Under the pieces are notes generated by a model that had not been told where the DNA came from, searched no databases, and was given only the letters and a program-made list of their open reading frames with translations. Source: a virus. From it: a stretch of 51,977 bases of DNA. Positions 19,777-28,461 of this stretch are shown here, piece after piece. The first letter of the stretch is position 1, and every line of letters starts with the position of its first letter. Position numbers and translations under genes: made by a program. The stretch spans positions 1-51,977 of the IMG/VR virus record IMGVR_UViG_3300025276_000046. One strand, 5' to 3'.

Positions 19777-20172
19777 ATGCCTGATAAGAAAAAAACAAAT
19801 GCTGTTAAACTTACTACGGTAGAAAAAAATAAGGCTCTTATGGCCAAGTATAAGAGAGAAAAAAATAATAAGACTAAAACCAAGAGTTCTAAAACTAATC
19901 GTACTACACTTAAGAAGAAAAAAAGAATGGTTGATAAGTGGGGTAATCCTACAAAACACAATAAAGCAACTAATAAGAATTTAGCTTTTGTTAAAAAGAC
20001 TGGTAATGATGTTTTAGCAGGTAAAGATAAGGTTAGTAAAGCATTTAGTTTAGTTGCAGGAGCAGGAGTGTCAGGGGCATTAGCTAAGGTTGCTGCTGCA
20101 AAAAAACTTCATAATACTGCTAAGGTTATTAAAACAACCGCTAAAGTTAAGAAGGGAAATAGTCTTAGTTAA
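19777..20172 (+). CDS. Very basic protein, 131 aa
   Basis: MPDKKKTNAVKLTTVEKNKA starts like the MPDP paralogues. The first 75 residues are dominated by K/T/N. A short Ala/Gly/Val-rich segment (SLVAGAGVSGALAKVAAAKK) follows, then a basic tail. The arrangement basic-hydrophobic-basic is the same as in the 178-aa protein, so it is probably a third member of that family. Confidence 0.62.
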   Translation: MPDKKKTNAVKLTTVEKNKALMAKYKREKNNKTKTKSSKTNRTTLKKKKRMVDKWGNPTKHNKATNKNLAFVKKTGNDVLAGKDKVSKAFSLVAGAGVSGALAKVAAAKKLHNTAKVIKTTAKVKKGNSLS

Positions 20173-20177
20173 TTTTA

Positions 20178-20185
20178 TATATTTG
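20178..20185 (+). promoter_or_regulatory. Possible promoter box TATATTTG
   Basis: TATATTTG fits TAnnTTTG and lies 5 nt before the ATG of a 25-codon frame and 75 nt before the 51-aa membrane protein. A start this close would be leaderless for the first frame, so the box more likely serves the lysis-type genes behind it. Confidence 0.45.
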
Positions 20186-20190
20186 CAGCT

Positions 20191-20268
20191 ATGAATTGGA
20201 TACAAACAAGCACATTAACAGAAGATATAATATATGTATCTACTTCTACAGAATTAAAAAATGACTAA
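20191..20268 (+). CDS. Possible 25-aa ORF
   Basis: MNWIQTSTLTEDIIYVSTST... overlaps the following membrane-protein start by 8 nt. It may be a real micro-protein or simply leader RNA of the next gene. Nothing beyond the frame supports it. Confidence 0.28.
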   Translation: MNWIQTSTLTEDIIYVSTSTELKND

Positions 20269-20416
20269 AGATTTGAAAGATACAGTAGAAGTGATCGCTG
20301 CCAATGGAGGAGCGTTAGGATTAACATTAGTACAGTGTAATGAAATACTTCAATTTATTTCACTTACACTCGCAATAGGATTTACACTTTATAAGTTTAT
20401 TAAGAAAACAAAGTAA
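20261..20416 (+). CDS. Single-TM holin-like protein, 51 aa
   Basis: A short soluble N-terminus (MTKDLKDTVEVIAANGGALG) is followed by one hydrophobic helix (ILQFISLTLAIGFTLYKF) and a basic end IKKTK. It sits 2 nt before the M15 peptidase gene, the usual place of a holin or pinholin. Function inferred from topology and context. Confidence 0.55.
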   Translation: MTKDLKDTVEVIAANGGALGLTLVQCNEILQFISLTLAIGFTLYKFIKKTK

Positions 20417-20418
20417 TC

Positions 20419-20784
20419 ATGAAATATTTTACCTTACAGGAATTTGATTCCTCTGATAAGCCAGGCTCAGGTAAATATATGGATGATGATTTCTTAGAGA
20501 TGATTGATTGTGCACGTGAAGAAGCACAGATTCCTTTTAAAATTAATAGTGGGTTTCGTACTGAAGCTAAGAATAATGCTATCTATAAGAGTTTAGGTAA
20601 GGATCCGATCAAATCCTCACACTTAAAAGGGTATGCTGCAGATATACACTGTGATAATTCACACAATAGATCAATAATAGTTAGGGCATTAGTAAATGTC
20701 GGATTTACACGTTTGGGGATTGCAAAAACCTTCATACATGCCGACAACGATTCATCTAAGCCTAACGCAATTTGGTTATATTAA
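20419..20784 (+). CDS. Peptidase M15-family endolysin (L-Ala-D-Glu/D-Ala peptidase type)
   Basis: The 121-aa protein covers a complete M15A domain. INSGFRTEAKNNAI (about 42-55) precedes SSHLKGYAADIHC (about 73-85), the SxHxxGxAxD zinc motif, and the third ligand lies in KTFIHAD (about 103-109, HxD). It cuts peptide crosslinks of peptidoglycan and probably serves as lysin at the end of infection. No signal peptide is present, so it needs a holin. Candidates are directly upstream (51 aa) and at 21320-21727. Confidence 0.85.
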   Translation: MKYFTLQEFDSSDKPGSGKYMDDDFLEMIDCAREEAQIPFKINSGFRTEAKNNAIYKSLGKDPIKSSHLKGYAADIHCDNSHNRSIIVRALVNVGFTRLGIAKTFIHADNDSSKPNAIWLY

Positions 20785-20785
20785 T

Positions 20786-20941
20786 ATGGCAAAAAAAGGA
20801 AGAACAGGGAAAAAAGTATGTTGGGAGTACGGTAAGGGGAAGTACTGTGGTACATTAATATCAAGTAAAGAAACTTCTACTCATAGATACGCAAGAACAG
20901 AAAACGGAAAGATTAAGTCTTTACCTAAAAATAAAAAATAA
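20786..20941 (+). CDS. Small basic protein, 51 aa
   Basis: I start at ATG 20786 (MAKKGRTGKKVCWEYGKGKY), 1 nt after the peptidase stop. The upstream extension to 20696 lies inside the peptidase. Two Cys (CWEYGKGKYC) and many Lys. Stop overlaps the next start (TAATG). No family known. Confidence 0.55.
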   Translation: MAKKGRTGKKVCWEYGKGKYCGTLISSKETSTHRYARTENGKIKSLPKNKK

Positions 20942-21069
20942 TGGCTAAGAAATTCAAAATACATAATATGTATAGTAAGACTGGTATTAAGAAAGTTGCT
21001 AAAACTATGAAGGATCATTTGTCTTTAAAGAAAAAAGGATATAATCATACGCCAAAGAAGAAAAAGTAA
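20941..21069 (+). CDS. Small basic protein, 42 aa
   Basis: MAKKFKIHNMYSKTGIKKVA continues with MKDHLSLKKKGYNHTPKKKK. It shares its first and last nucleotide with both neighbours (TAATG overlaps), a strong sign of translational coupling. Composition again suggests nucleic acid binding. Confidence 0.55.
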   Translation: MAKKFKIHNMYSKTGIKKVAKTMKDHLSLKKKGYNHTPKKKK

Positions 21070-21323
21070 TGGCAACTCCCAGGAAAGGTAAAGCAAAAGT
21101 AAAAGTAACTGCTTCTGGAAAGAGAGTGAGTTATGGTCAGGCAGGAAAAGCTAAAGGTGGTGGATCAAGAGTAAAGCCTGGTACCTCAAAAGGAGATTCT
21201 TACTGCGCCAGAAGCTATGGAATAAAAATGGGATTACCTATAGGTAAAAGAAATGATCCTAACACTCCCAATAATTTATCTCGTAAGAGATGGAAGTGTG
21301 TAGGTAAAAAATCAAGACGATGA
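21069..21323 (+). CDS. Basic protein with conserved C-terminus, 84 aa
   Basis: The N-terminus is K/G/S-rich (ASGKRVSYGQAGKAKGGG). The C-terminal half reads GDSYCARSYGIKMGLPIGKR then NNLSRKRWKCVGKKSRR. I recall the DSYCARS...NLSRKRWKC layout from phage structural regions, without known function. The two cysteines could bind zinc. Start and stop overlap the neighbouring genes. Confidence 0.6.
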   Translation: MATPRKGKAKVKVTASGKRVSYGQAGKAKGGGSRVKPGTSKGDSYCARSYGIKMGLPIGKRNDPNTPNNLSRKRWKCVGKKSRR

Positions 21324-21727
21324 TAAAAAATATATTAGGAGGATTATTTGGTAAGGTACTTGATAATGCAGAAGGTATATTGGATGAGATTATAACTACC
21401 GATGAAGAAAGAGAACAGGCTAAGTTTGCTATAAAAAAAATTATGTTGGAAGCAGAAAGAGAAGCTTTCAATAAAGAAGTGGAAGACCGTAAAGATGCAA
21501 GGTCTTTATACAAAGATGATGCTATTATTCAAAAAATATTAGCTGCATTATTTACTATAGCTTACTTTCTATTAACCTACACTATGTTTAAATATTTTGT
21601 ACTTCATGATGTTGTTTTATCAGAGTATGAAATAGGTTTTATATCTACAGTTTTTGGAGCCATGTCTGCTAAGGTTAATACAATTATTGACTTTTTCTTT
21701 GGAGGAAGCAGTAAGCAAAATAAATAA
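21320..21727 (+). CDS. Holin of the 3TM family (PF11351-like)
   Basis: The 135-aa protein has an amphipathic N-terminus (MIKNILGGLFGKVLDNAEG) and a charged helix with the typical KEVEDRKDARSLYKDDAI motif. Membrane segments include KILAALFTIAYFLLTYTMFKYF and IGFISTVFGAMSAKVNTIIDFFF. This resembles GTA_holin_3TM proteins. It would form the membrane lesion that releases the M15 lysin. Four nt overlap with the upstream gene. Confidence 0.75.
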   Translation: MIKNILGGLFGKVLDNAEGILDEIITTDEEREQAKFAIKKIMLEAEREAFNKEVEDRKDARSLYKDDAIIQKILAALFTIAYFLLTYTMFKYFVLHDVVLSEYEIGFISTVFGAMSAKVNTIIDFFFGGSSKQNK

Positions 21728-21748
21728 AGTTTATTACATAATTTTTTT

Positions 21749-21756
21749 TATCTTTG
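21749..21756 (+). promoter_or_regulatory. Promoter -7 box TATCTTTG
   Basis: TATCTTTGTAAAATATT follows a run of eight Ts, 29 nt before the ATG of the 80-aa coiled-coil gene, and starts the fibre gene cluster. Confidence 0.72.
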
Positions 21757-21784
21757 TAAAATATTAATAATTAAATAAAATAAA

Positions 21785-22027
21785 ATGAAAAAAATTGAAG
21801 AACAAGAATTAAAAGAACTACAAGAATTAAATTCTGAGTTTTCTAAGTTAAAGATTAATTTAGGAGATTTAGAGTTACAAAAGCATGGTATTTGCTTAAG
21901 AGTAGAAGCAATAAAAAAAGACTTTGGAGCAGTTGAAGTAAAATTAATGGAGAAGTACGGTAAAGATTCTGTTATTAATTTAGAGACAGGAGAAGTAAAA
22001 GATAAAGAGAAAGAGGAGAAAGAATAG
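21785..22027 (+). CDS. Coiled-coil protein, 80 aa
   Basis: The first 55 residues are a heptad-rich charged helix (MKKIEEQELKELQELNSEFS...LGDLELQKHGI) and the end is acidic/basic (GEVKDKEKEEKE). Prefoldin-like or fibre-chaperone-like in appearance. It is immediately upstream of fibre genes, so a fibre assembly helper is possible. Not proven. Confidence 0.6.
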   Translation: MKKIEEQELKELQELNSEFSKLKINLGDLELQKHGICLRVEAIKKDFGAVEVKLMEKYGKDSVINLETGEVKDKEKEEKE

Positions 22028-22028
22028 A

Positions 22029-22811
22029 ATGTCAAGAATTGAATCATACGCTTTAGCTAACAATTTAAAACTTGGAGACAAGTGGATTGGAACTAAAGAA
22101 GGAACTAATGCTACTAAAAACTTTTCAATAGAAGAGGTTATGGAGTTTATTAATGTTACTTCTGCTATTGATTCTCAAACACTAAGATATAAATTTCAAT
22201 ATGTGGCAAACAATTTAGTCACAAGAGAAAAAGGTACAATATCTTTTGATCCTAATACTGGCATTATAAATGGAGCTGCCGTACCATTAAGTACAGTTCC
22301 ATTTAATGCTGGGTTAATTGCTACTACAGGATTTTTATTAAGCGACTTTTCTTTAAAATATTTATCTCAAGGATCACCTACAAACATCGGTACTTTTTAT
22401 CCTCAGTTAGTAGATTCAATAGTTTTTATTAGCAATACTCAGGATATTAGTGAGTTTGGAGTTTTTTCATGGAACTCTGCTGTCCCTAACACTAATCCTA
22501 ATGAACCAGATTTTTATAGGGTTAAATTAAACCATTTAGCTTCTCAAGGCTCCTTCCAGCAAGATAAAGAATATTTTGTATCTTTGCTGAATTGGAACCC
22601 AACTGCAGTAGGTGGTGATAAGACATTTGTTTTTGATCAAGGAGTACCAGCATTAGTTTGGGTGGTGAATCATAATTTAAACAAGTTCCCTTCTGTTTCA
22701 GTAGTGAATACGTTAAAACAACAAGTGTACGGAAAAGTAGATTATATAAATAATAATAAATTAACAATAACATTTAACGCTCAGTTCTCAGGACAAGCGT
22801 TTTGTAATTAA
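22029..22811 (+). CDS. Tail/head fibre protein with receptor-type C-terminus, 260 aa
   Basis: The C-terminal 60 residues carry a module common in phage fibres: FDQGVPALVWVVNHNLNKFP, SVSVVNTLKQQVYGKV, NKLTITFNAQFSGQAFCN (pattern F-x-Q-x-xPxxxWxxxHNLxKFPSVxVV). The N-terminus (MSRIESYALANNLKLGDKWI) probably attaches to the virion. First of four fibre-like genes in a row. Confidence 0.72.
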   Translation: MSRIESYALANNLKLGDKWIGTKEGTNATKNFSIEEVMEFINVTSAIDSQTLRYKFQYVANNLVTREKGTISFDPNTGIINGAAVPLSTVPFNAGLIATTGFLLSDFSLKYLSQGSPTNIGTFYPQLVDSIVFISNTQDISEFGVFSWNSAVPNTNPNEPDFYRVKLNHLASQGSFQQDKEYFVSLLNWNPTAVGGDKTFVFDQGVPALVWVVNHNLNKFPSVSVVNTLKQQVYGKVDYINNNKLTITFNAQFSGQAFCN

Positions 22812-22822
22812 AGAAAAGTAAA

Positions 22823-24718
22823 ATGGCAATAAATTTTTTAGACGGAATAGATTTTAATGGAACAGAAATATCTAAGGTATTAGTAGAGAGTTTAACTTCA
22901 AATCCATCAGGAGCGGCAATCCAAGGTGCGGGACAAATTATTTTTAATTCAACTATAAATAAATTATCTTACTACAATGGAACTGTATGGGTAGCTTTAG
23001 ATTCTTCTGGCGCTCCAGGTACGGTTACTTCTGTTAATGGAGGAACCTCTACATTTGTTACTAATACAGTTACTAATTCTACAAGTGCTGCGGTATTAAC
23101 ATCTACATTAAGTGCTACTGGAACTCCAGGAGTAGGTAATTTTTTAAGAGGTGATAACACTTGGGCAGCTATTCCAGCAAGTATGTCTTTTAACTTTTCT
23201 GATGGTACAAACACCTTTCAGGTTAGTCAAAATAACACTGTTACTGTAGAAAGTTCAAATAGTACAATATCAATTTCAGCAGCTACAGCTGATGAGCTTG
23301 ACTTTAGTTTAGTAAATTCAGGAGTAGCTGCAGGTTCTTATATTTCTGCAAATATTACAGTAGATGCTTTTGGTAGAGTTACAGCAGCATCTGCTGGTGG
23401 TGCTGGAACAATGACTTCTTTTAATGTTGAAGGTAATAGTGGTAGTACACAAACCATTACTAATGGAGAAACTTTGTCTATTGATGGAGTAGGAATTATC
23501 TCTACTGCAATGACTACTGACACTGTTACTATAAAACATGGTCTCTCAGGTGTTACTGCTGCTTCTTATACTAATCCATCTTCACTTGCAGTTAATGCAG
23601 ATGGTCACATTACTTCTATTACTTCAGGAGCTGCACCAGGCACAATGAGTTCTTGGAGTTTAGCTGCTGACAGTGGTTCTGCTCAATCTATAACTAATGG
23701 TAACACAGTAACTATACAAGGTTCTACAGGAATTGACACAGCTGTTAGTGCAACAGATGATTTAACAATTAACTTAGACTTAGCTGAATTACCTACAGCA
23801 TCAGCTTTTGTATCTGCTAATGACAAAGTAGTTATTACAGATAATGGAGCTAATTCACTAATATTAGCATCATCAATACCAATTAATGATTGGGGAACTG
23901 CTGACGGTAATATTGCAATGGGTGCAAATAAATTTACAGGGCTTGCAGTTGGTACTGCTGGTACAGATTCAGTTAATTTATCACAAGTTCAAGCTTTAGT
24001 TGCAGGTGTTGGTGTATTCCAAGGAGCATATAATGCAACTACTAACTCTCCAGCATTAACAGGTTCAAGTAATATTGCTCTTACAACAGGTGATTACTTT
24101 GTTGTATCAGTAGATGGTACTAATGCAGTATTAGGAACACTTGAAGTTGGTGATTTAATATTTGCTAATAATACTATTGCAGCTAATTCTTCTCCAAATA
24201 TTTCTAATTATACAGTAGTAATTCAAGACGCAAACATTGCAGGTGCAGGATCGACAGATGGAGGTACTGAAAAAGGTGTTGCTGGATTTGACTCTGCAAA
24301 CTTTACTGTATCAGTTAATGGTTGGGTTAGATTAGGAGCTTCAGGCGTAACTGCTGGTAGTTACGGAACAGCTTCAACAGTTGGAAAATTCACTGTAGAC
24401 GCTAAAGGGTTAATAACAGCGGCATCAAATGAAACAATAAGCATACCAGCTTCAGGTGTTATTAATTTCTGTAGTGAAGTTGAATCATGTATTTCAACTG
24501 CTACAACTAAAAACGGAATTCTTGGAGCTGGATCTTCATTTACTATTACTCATAATTTTGGAACAAGAGCCGTTCAGGTAGGTGTATACTTAAATAGTGG
24601 TAATTACGATACTGTTTTTGCAAGAATAACAAGACCATCTATAAATTCAATAACAATTTCAGTTGCATCAGCAGTATCAGCAAGTGCATTAGCATATAGC
24701 ATAATTAAGGTAGCATAA
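22823..24718 (+). CDS. Fibre protein, 631 aa, Ser/Thr/Gly-rich repeats
   Basis: The N-terminus is MAINFLDGIDFNGTEISKVL. A module IIFNSTINKLSYYNGTVWVA, typical at fibre bases, follows. Long beta-repeat shaft sequence includes two copies of a GTM(T/S)S...GS(T/A)Q(T/S)ITNG...T unit (about 195-230 and 275-310). The C-terminus SFTITHNFGTRAVQVGVYLN...FARITRP is a terminal binding/knob-like domain. No enzymatic motif. Likely receptor-binding or capsid-decorating fibre. Confidence 0.75.
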   Translation: MAINFLDGIDFNGTEISKVLVESLTSNPSGAAIQGAGQIIFNSTINKLSYYNGTVWVALDSSGAPGTVTSVNGGTSTFVTNTVTNSTSAAVLTSTLSATGTPGVGNFLRGDNTWAAIPASMSFNFSDGTNTFQVSQNNTVTVESSNSTISISAATADELDFSLVNSGVAAGSYISANITVDAFGRVTAASAGGAGTMTSFNVEGNSGSTQTITNGETLSIDGVGIISTAMTTDTVTIKHGLSGVTAASYTNPSSLAVNADGHITSITSGAAPGTMSSWSLAADSGSAQSITNGNTVTIQGSTGIDTAVSATDDLTINLDLAELPTASAFVSANDKVVITDNGANSLILASSIPINDWGTADGNIAMGANKFTGLAVGTAGTDSVNLSQVQALVAGVGVFQGAYNATTNSPALTGSSNIALTTGDYFVVSVDGTNAVLGTLEVGDLIFANNTIAANSSPNISNYTVVIQDANIAGAGSTDGGTEKGVAGFDSANFTVSVNGWVRLGASGVTAGSYGTASTVGKFTVDAKGLITAASNETISIPASGVINFCSEVESCISTATTKNGILGAGSSFTITHNFGTRAVQVGVYLNSGNYDTVFARITRPSINSITISVASAVSASALAYSIIKVA

Positions 24719-24730
24719 ATAAATTAAATA

Positions 24731-25816
24731 ATGGCAATAGAATTTAAGGATTCACTTGTTATTGAGGGGGTAGCTTTAGGAACATTAGCATTTTCAAGTG
24801 CTACTATTCCGACTAATAACAACCAGTTAACTAATGGTCAGGGGTATGTAACTTCAAGTGGAAACACAACTATAGGTATTAATCAAAATAATACTCTTAA
24901 TACTGCCACTGTATTTGCAACTTTAAATTTTACAAATGGTGTTGCTACATCTGCAACAACAAGAACTTTAACTCTTGCTAATCTTGGTATTACTGGTTCA
25001 GGTGGTAATTCTGCAAATTGGAATACTGCATACCTTGACAGTGTGTCAGCTATAACTGCTTCAGGAACTTCTACTACAACAATTACTTTAGGTCAGCCAG
25101 GTGGTATTATTCAAGTGTCATTTAGTAATCCTCAAGGTACAGTAACAAATGTTGCTGCTTCAGTAACTGGTAATGGATTAGCGGTTGCGGTTGCAAATCC
25201 AACAACTTCTCCCTCTATTGTTTTAGATTGGCAAGGATCTTCAACAGAATATATAAGGGGAGATGGAAATAGAAGTACGTTTCCAACAATTCCAACTAAT
25301 AATAATCAGTTAACAAATGGGGCTGGTTATATAACCTCAGTACCAACGTCTAATAAAGGTTCTTGGTCTCCAGAAAATGCACAAACAATAGCTGGAGGTG
25401 GAGCTACTGAAACTCGAGTAACAGTTTTATTTGATACTCCTGAAATAACAGAAGTAGGTATGTCTTCTAATGCAAGTGGAAGTGAAGTAGATATTACTGC
25501 TGCACAATTAGTAATGATTAGCTTTAATTTTGCAAGTGAAAACGGTTCAGTTCCTAATAGATTGTTAGCTGGTGCAGTTGTGCAATACGCTCCAAATCGT
25601 GGTTCCTTCTCAGATATACAAGGAACACAAGTTTTTAATTATGTTAGAGGAAACGGTAGTGTAGATAGAGATAGTGGATCGGCTACAGTTTTACATAATG
25701 TAGGTGCTAACTCAAAAATCAGGGCTCAATTTTGGATACAAGGAAGGACATCAACAACATCAGCACTAATATCTCTTATTAGTGGATGTAGATTATCAAT
25801 AAATCAAATCTCATAA
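24731..25816 (+). CDS. Fibre protein, 361 aa
   Basis: The N-terminus MAIEFKDSLVIEGVALGTLA parallels that of the preceding fibre. IPTNNNQLTNGQGYVTSSG and IPTNNNQLTNGAGYITSVP are two copies of a linker unit (about residues 28 and 184). The C-terminal 140 residues are a more complex domain with FNYVRGNGSVDRDSGSATVL and a final RLSINQIS. Probable fibre with a jelly-roll-like tip. Confidence 0.7.
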   Translation: MAIEFKDSLVIEGVALGTLAFSSATIPTNNNQLTNGQGYVTSSGNTTIGINQNNTLNTATVFATLNFTNGVATSATTRTLTLANLGITGSGGNSANWNTAYLDSVSAITASGTSTTTITLGQPGGIIQVSFSNPQGTVTNVAASVTGNGLAVAVANPTTSPSIVLDWQGSSTEYIRGDGNRSTFPTIPTNNNQLTNGAGYITSVPTSNKGSWSPENAQTIAGGGATETRVTVLFDTPEITEVGMSSNASGSEVDITAAQLVMISFNFASENGSVPNRLLAGAVVQYAPNRGSFSDIQGTQVFNYVRGNGSVDRDSGSATVLHNVGANSKIRAQFWIQGRTSTTSALISLISGCRLSINQIS

Positions 25817-25828
25817 TTTTATTTTTAC

Positions 25829-25836
25829 TACCTTTG
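25829..25836 (+). promoter_or_regulatory. Promoter -7 box TACCTTTG
   Basis: TACCTTTG, 24 nt upstream of the 785-aa fibre gene, matches TAnnTTTG and follows a T-rich stretch just after the previous stop. Confidence 0.68.
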
Positions 25837-25859
25837 TAAAAATTAATAAAAATTGAGTA

Positions 25860-28217
25860 ATGGCAAGAATTGAAAACACCACCGTATATCCTACAATAGT
25901 ACCATCAGCTGACGATTTACTTATTGGTACTGATGTTAGTAACGATAATGAAACGGTTACGTTTTTAGTTAGTAGTTTAACTGGAGGTGCAGGTGTACTT
26001 CAGGGTTTACAATCAGTTTTAAATACAGGTAATACTGCAACACAAAATATTAACTTAACAGGTAATATTGTTGTTGTTGGAACTGTATCACCAACTACTA
26101 TTACAGCAGGAGGTGGAATTGGGACAGCTGGTCAAGTGCTAAGTTCAACAGGCGCAGGTTTACAATGGATTGCAGCATCAGGAGCAAATTCTTCTTGGAA
26201 TGATACTCTATTAATAGGGAATACTGCTACTACAGCATCTGTTGTAAGTGGAACAAGTATGACATTTACAGGTGTAGGAGCTGATTTAATTATTGCATCC
26301 TCTGCTACTTTAACAGGTGTAGGAGTAAGTACTTTTACAGGAAATGTAAATATTAATTCAACAGATTTAATATTTAACTCTACAGGTCAAATAAACGCTG
26401 GTGGATCTACAGGTACAGCAGGACAATGGTTAGTTTCTACAGGAACAGGCTTACAATGGTCATCAACTATTCCAGGATCATCATGCTGTACATTACAAGC
26501 TACATTAAGTGCAGGTAATATTGCTAATAATATTGGGATAACATTTACAGGAACAAGTGTAACTACTTTTTCTTCTGGAAATTCAATTACATCTGCAGCA
26601 GCTAATGTTTGGAGTGGTAACAATACTTTTAGCAATAATGGAACAACTTCAGTTACAGCTGGAATATATTTATCAGGAACGTTGGCGGATTCAACTGGTG
26701 TAGTTGGTACGGCAGGCCAAGTATTAACTTCTACAGGAACTGGAGTGACATGGTCTCCATCTTCATCAGGAACAAATACATTACAACAAGTATTAAATGC
26801 AGGTAATGTTGCTACGGGAGCAAATGCACTTATAAATATAACAGGTTCTCTTACAGCAGGAACTATACTTGACACATCTTTATCTGCTGGAGCAGCAGGC
26901 CAGGTATTAAGCTCAACAGGTTCTGGGTTAGCTTGGGTTGCAACTACATGTTGTAATTTAAATGACACTTTAGCTGTAGGAGCTACTTCAGCTTTAAGTA
27001 TTACCTTAACAGGTACTGCAAGTATTACCTTACCAACAGTTATACCAACAAATATACAGGCTAATGGATCTATAGGATCAAACGGTCAGTTTTTAGGAAT
27101 TAGTGGAGGAATTCTAACATGGATCAATCCAAGTCTTGTAAATACCACTTACACTTATTCAGTTCCAGCTGCTACTACTAATTTAAATCTTCTTGATAAC
27201 AATGGGAATAATCAAAATATAACATTAACGGGAGTTAATGGCGTAGTTATCACAAGAAGTAGTTCTTCTCAATTAGTAATAGCAAATTCTGGAATAATTT
27301 CACTTACAGTAGGTTCTCCACTTATTTCTGCAGGTGCTCCACTTACTACGAGTACTACTAATGGAGTAGTTACTCTATCGCAAAGAGTATACGTTGGAGG
27401 TTCTAACCTTGGTGTAGTTCCATCTGGAGGAACAAACACAACTTTTTTAAGAGGAGATGGTACATGGGTAATACCTTCTGGTGGATCTGTAGGAGTTACA
27501 CAAGTGTTGTTAGGAGCAAGTGGCACATCGGTAGGACAACCTTTAACTGTAACTACTGTGGGAACTGTAGCTACTGTTAGTCCTAAAAGATATGCAGGGG
27601 GAACTTTAGAAGGATTTGTACCGCAGGGAGGAACAAACACAACTTTTTTAAGAGGAGATGGTTCGTGGGTAACACCTTCTGGATCAGGAGGAGGATCAAA
27701 CAATTTTTCAACTAATTTTAAATTTGGAGTTAAAGATGTTAATATGTATCAGGAGTATTATTCTTATGGTAATATATCTCAAGGTTCATGGAGTCCAAGT
27801 GGTGCTGATCAATTAGTTTATGTAAGTACTTCTACTGGATCTGGATGGACTAATTCTCAAAAATTAGGAGCTACAATATATGGTAATGCAAATAATGGAA
27901 CTTCTTCTTGCGCAACTGACACTCTTCAAAGTAATTTATGTGGTGGTGTCGTATCTATAGCTGGTACTTCTGGTGCTCCATTTCTTATAGAATTTTTTAA
28001 ATATGATCCATGTAATGCTTCTTATACTCCTTCAAAAGTTGGAGCCGTATCTATTACTACTACTGGTACAGACAATTTAGTATGTGGTAATGTAAGTTTA
28101 TCTCCAAATTCATTTGTGGGTACAGAAGCTTTATATTTTACTATAACACAATCATCATCAGGTACTGTAAGTGTTCAAGGAAGATGTGATTTAAGATGGG
28201 CATATACAGCAGTATAA
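25860..28217 (+). CDS. Long fibre protein, 785 aa, repeat-built
   Basis: The N-terminus is MARIENTTVYPTIVPSADDL. At least four shaft units of the type G(T/A)AGQxLxSTGxGLxW occur (near 90, 178, 283 and 348), two followed by a CC pair (SCCTL, TCCNL). Two copies of the unit GGTNTTFLRGDG(T/S)WV come near 525 and 592, encoded by an identical 35-bp DNA repeat. The C-terminal 190 residues (from about SNNFSTNFKFGVKDVNMYQE) form a Cys-containing globular tip. Probably the main receptor-binding fibre. It ends 25 nt before the packaging-region genes. Confidence 0.75.
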   Translation: MARIENTTVYPTIVPSADDLLIGTDVSNDNETVTFLVSSLTGGAGVLQGLQSVLNTGNTATQNINLTGNIVVVGTVSPTTITAGGGIGTAGQVLSSTGAGLQWIAASGANSSWNDTLLIGNTATTASVVSGTSMTFTGVGADLIIASSATLTGVGVSTFTGNVNINSTDLIFNSTGQINAGGSTGTAGQWLVSTGTGLQWSSTIPGSSCCTLQATLSAGNIANNIGITFTGTSVTTFSSGNSITSAAANVWSGNNTFSNNGTTSVTAGIYLSGTLADSTGVVGTAGQVLTSTGTGVTWSPSSSGTNTLQQVLNAGNVATGANALINITGSLTAGTILDTSLSAGAAGQVLSSTGSGLAWVATTCCNLNDTLAVGATSALSITLTGTASITLPTVIPTNIQANGSIGSNGQFLGISGGILTWINPSLVNTTYTYSVPAATTNLNLLDNNGNNQNITLTGVNGVVITRSSSSQLVIANSGIISLTVGSPLISAGAPLTTSTTNGVVTLSQRVYVGGSNLGVVPSGGTNTTFLRGDGTWVIPSGGSVGVTQVLLGASGTSVGQPLTVTTVGTVATVSPKRYAGGTLEGFVPQGGTNTTFLRGDGSWVTPSGSGGGSNNFSTNFKFGVKDVNMYQEYYSYGNISQGSWSPSGADQLVYVSTSTGSGWTNSQKLGATIYGNANNGTSSCATDTLQSNLCGGVVSIAGTSGAPFLIEFFKYDPCNASYTPSKVGAVSITTTGTDNLVCGNVSLSPNSFVGTEALYFTITQSSSGTVSVQGRCDLRWAYTAV
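27426..27661 (+). repeat. 35-bp direct repeat inside the long fibre gene
   Basis: An identical 35-nt segment occurs at 27426-27460 and 27627-27661, 201 bp (67 codons) apart and in frame. The flanking codons are similar too. It encodes the GGTNTTFLRGDG unit. A recent in-frame duplication that could expand or contract by recombination. Confidence 0.85.
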
Positions 28218-28242
28218 AATAAAATAAATTAAATAAAATGAA

Positions 28243-28461
28243 ATGGACATTAGAAAAATATCAATTGGCGCAGACTATAAGTCTGGCGCAATGCACTACA
28301 TAGTAGGGCAAGACGTTTTAGGAGGATCTCATAAAATACATCTTATTCAATCAATAGAAGGATCATATAAAATATGGATTCAAAAAGGTGAGGTTGTTTA
28401 TTTATGGAAAGAATTTTTAAATACACTACCAATATCATTAGAGTTTAATATAAACTTTTAA
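28243..28461 (+). CDS. Small conserved-type protein, 72 aa
   Basis: MDIRKISIGADYKSGAMHYI is followed by GQDVLGGSHKIHLI and a terminal ISLEFNINF. I know this pattern from small genes upstream of the terminase in marine phages, function unknown. Start is the second ATG after an A-rich leader, because the first ATG (28238) opens another, short frame. The stop overlaps the next start (TAATG). Confidence 0.65.
   Translation: MDIRKISIGADYKSGAMHYIVGQDVLGGSHKIHLIQSIEGSYKIWIQKGEVVYLWKEFLNTLPISLEFNINF

Noticed and set aside
22029-28217. Diversity-generating retroelement acting on the fibre genes
   Set aside because: No reverse transcriptase gene and no template/variable repeat pair in the window. The repeats are ordinary shaft units.
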